The translations under genes were made by a program, and so were the position numbers. From contig PBLU01000012.1 of assembly GCA_002721875.1 (NCBI GenBank), forward strand, positions 161,806 through 175,297: DNA of 13,492 nucleotides. Reading direction: 5' to 3'. Origin of the DNA: Chloroflexota bacterium. GTDB taxonomy: Bacteria > Chloroflexota > Dehalococcoidia > UBA1151 > TMED-70. This document shows positions 12,697-13,492 of the stretch, piece after piece; the first letter of the stretch is position 1; each line of letters opens with the position of its first letter. Below the pieces are notes generated by a model, which saw nothing but the letters and a program-made list of their open reading frames with translations, was not told where the DNA came from and searched no databases.

Positions 12697-13492
12697 ATGA
12701 AAACGTATGATGAATTATCTATTTATTGGCTTAGACAAGATCTTAGGCTAACTGATAATCCAGCTCTAACAAAATCTCTTGAATCAAATAATGTTCTTGT
12801 AATCTACATTTTAGATGATGTTAATTCTAAAGATAATAAAATGGGAGGATCAAGTAGGTGGTGGCTACACAGATCCTTAGAAAATCTAAATGAGAAGCTA
12901 GATAATAAAATATCATTTTATTCTGGAAACCCTTCAGATATTTTTTCTGAACTTTCATCAAGACTAAATATTAAGAAAGTATATTGGAACAGATGCTATG
13001 AACCATGGAGAATTAAAAGAGATATTGTGCTAAAAAAACTTTTGTTAGACAAGGGTATAAAAGTTAACTCATACAACTCAAATTTACTATGGGAACCTAA
13101 TCAAATACTTAAATCTGATAAAACTCCATACAAGGTTTTTACTCCTTATTACAGAAAAGGTTGCCTAAATCATTCATCTCCTAGAATGCCTATTAATAAG
13201 CCAAACTTAGAAAATATAATAAAGGATGAGAAAAATAATAATTTAGAAGATTTGTGCCTTTTGGACAAATTTAAGTGGTACTCAAAATTTGAAAATCTTT
13301 GGACTCCTGGTGAAGATTCTGCTTATTTAAAGTTTAATAAATTCTTAGAAAATGGCTTAAATGGTTACAGAAATGCTAGAAACTTTCCAGAAAAAGAAAA
13401 TGTTTCTCAGTTATCTCCACATCTTCATTTTGGAGAAATATCTCCAAATCAAATCTGGTATGAATTAGATGAAAAATTTAATAATTATCCAG
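12697..13492 (+). CDS. phr: Deoxyribodipyrimidine photolyase, class I (3' end outside the window)
   Basis: The first 265 codons of a protein of the photolyase/cryptochrome family, usually 430-480 residues, so roughly 55-60 percent is visible. The enzyme uses FADH and blue light to split cyclobutane pyrimidine dimers. Visible markers are the N-terminal IYWLRQDLRLTDNPAL (9-24), GGSSRWWLHRSL (50-61), VYWNRCYEPWRIKRD (95-109), TPYKVFTPYYRKG (in the linker), and the start of the FAD-binding helical domain with YRNARNFPEKENVSQLSPHLHFGEIS (about 228-253). That last stretch is the family's LSPHLHFGE signature. A blue-light-receptor cryptochrome or a 6-4 photolyase is not excluded because the C-terminal half is missing. 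No Shine-Dalgarno sequence precedes the ATG. Its presence implies exposure to sunlight and suits a surface-water organism. Confidence 0.92.
   Translation, partial: MKTYDELSIYWLRQDLRLTDNPALTKSLESNNVLVIYILDDVNSKDNKMGGSSRWWLHRSLENLNEKLDNKISFYSGNPSDIFSELSSRLNIKKVYWNRCYEPWRIKRDIVLKKLLLDKGIKVNSYNSNLLWEPNQILKSDKTPYKVFTPYYRKGCLNHSSPRMPINKPNLENIIKDEKNNNLEDLCLLDKFKWYSKFENLWTPGEDSAYLKFNKFLENGLNGYRNARNFPEKENVSQLSPHLHFGEISPNQIWYELDEKFNNYP

Noticed and set aside
1..13492. Mobile element, phage or CRISPR content
   Set aside because: No transposase, integrase, terminal repeats, target-site duplication or regularly spaced repeats were seen, and composition looks even across the window.

Overview
This is an AT-rich (roughly one third GC), gene-dense bacterial segment with short intergenic gaps. 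The sequence suggests a free-living, aerobic, light-exposed and probably marine bacterium. It carries a membrane-anchored cytochrome c, a class I photolyase, and a set of sugar-acid oxidation genes. The N-terminus of the beta clamp (MKLSCIQ...RAVATRST, then a GAITIPARMLSDFINSLP-like stretch) resembles Chloroflexota DnaN. Together with low GC and enolase-superfamily sugar-acid genes, this makes a low-GC SAR202-type Chloroflexota a reasonable guess. That placement is inference from remembered family features and was not tested by any search.

Layout. Left part (1-6425), mostly housekeeping: the 3' tail of an unidentified gene; a cytochrome c lipoprotein; larB on the minus strand, divergent from dnaN; a 256-base gap after dnaN with three hairpins, two of them terminator-like; a small DUF805-like membrane protein; homoserine dehydrogenase with an ACT domain; GMP reductase; and a CPxC redoxin. 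These are mostly single-gene units that share no pathway.

Right part (6507-12572): a compact catabolic island. A minus-strand operon runs lactonase (SMP-30) > SDR dehydrogenase > Gfo/Idh/MocA dehydrogenase > enolase-superfamily sugar-acid dehydratase, with gaps of only 9, 24 and 15 bases. A second SDR is transcribed divergently from the lactonase, and a galactose-mutarotase-like (DUF4432-type) gene converges on it with a 13-base tail overlap. The parts fit a non-phosphorylating oxidative sugar route: anomer interconversion, oxidation of the sugar to a lactone, hydrolysis to the aldonate, dehydration to a 2-keto-3-deoxy acid, then possibly a second oxidation. The logic is that of the oxidative L-fucose or D-galactose pathways. 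No transporter, regulator, kinase or aldolase is in the window, so the substrate and the final steps are unknown.

Right edge (12697-13492): the first 265 codons of a DNA photolyase, cut by the window end. No tRNA, rRNA, CRISPR array, insertion sequence or transposase was found. No gene-free stretch exceeds 300 bases. The island is the best candidate for something undescribed. Secondary points are an operator-like dyad on the dnaN promoter, a promoter-plus-terminator module after dnaN, and an inverted repeat reaching into the end of the dehydratase gene.
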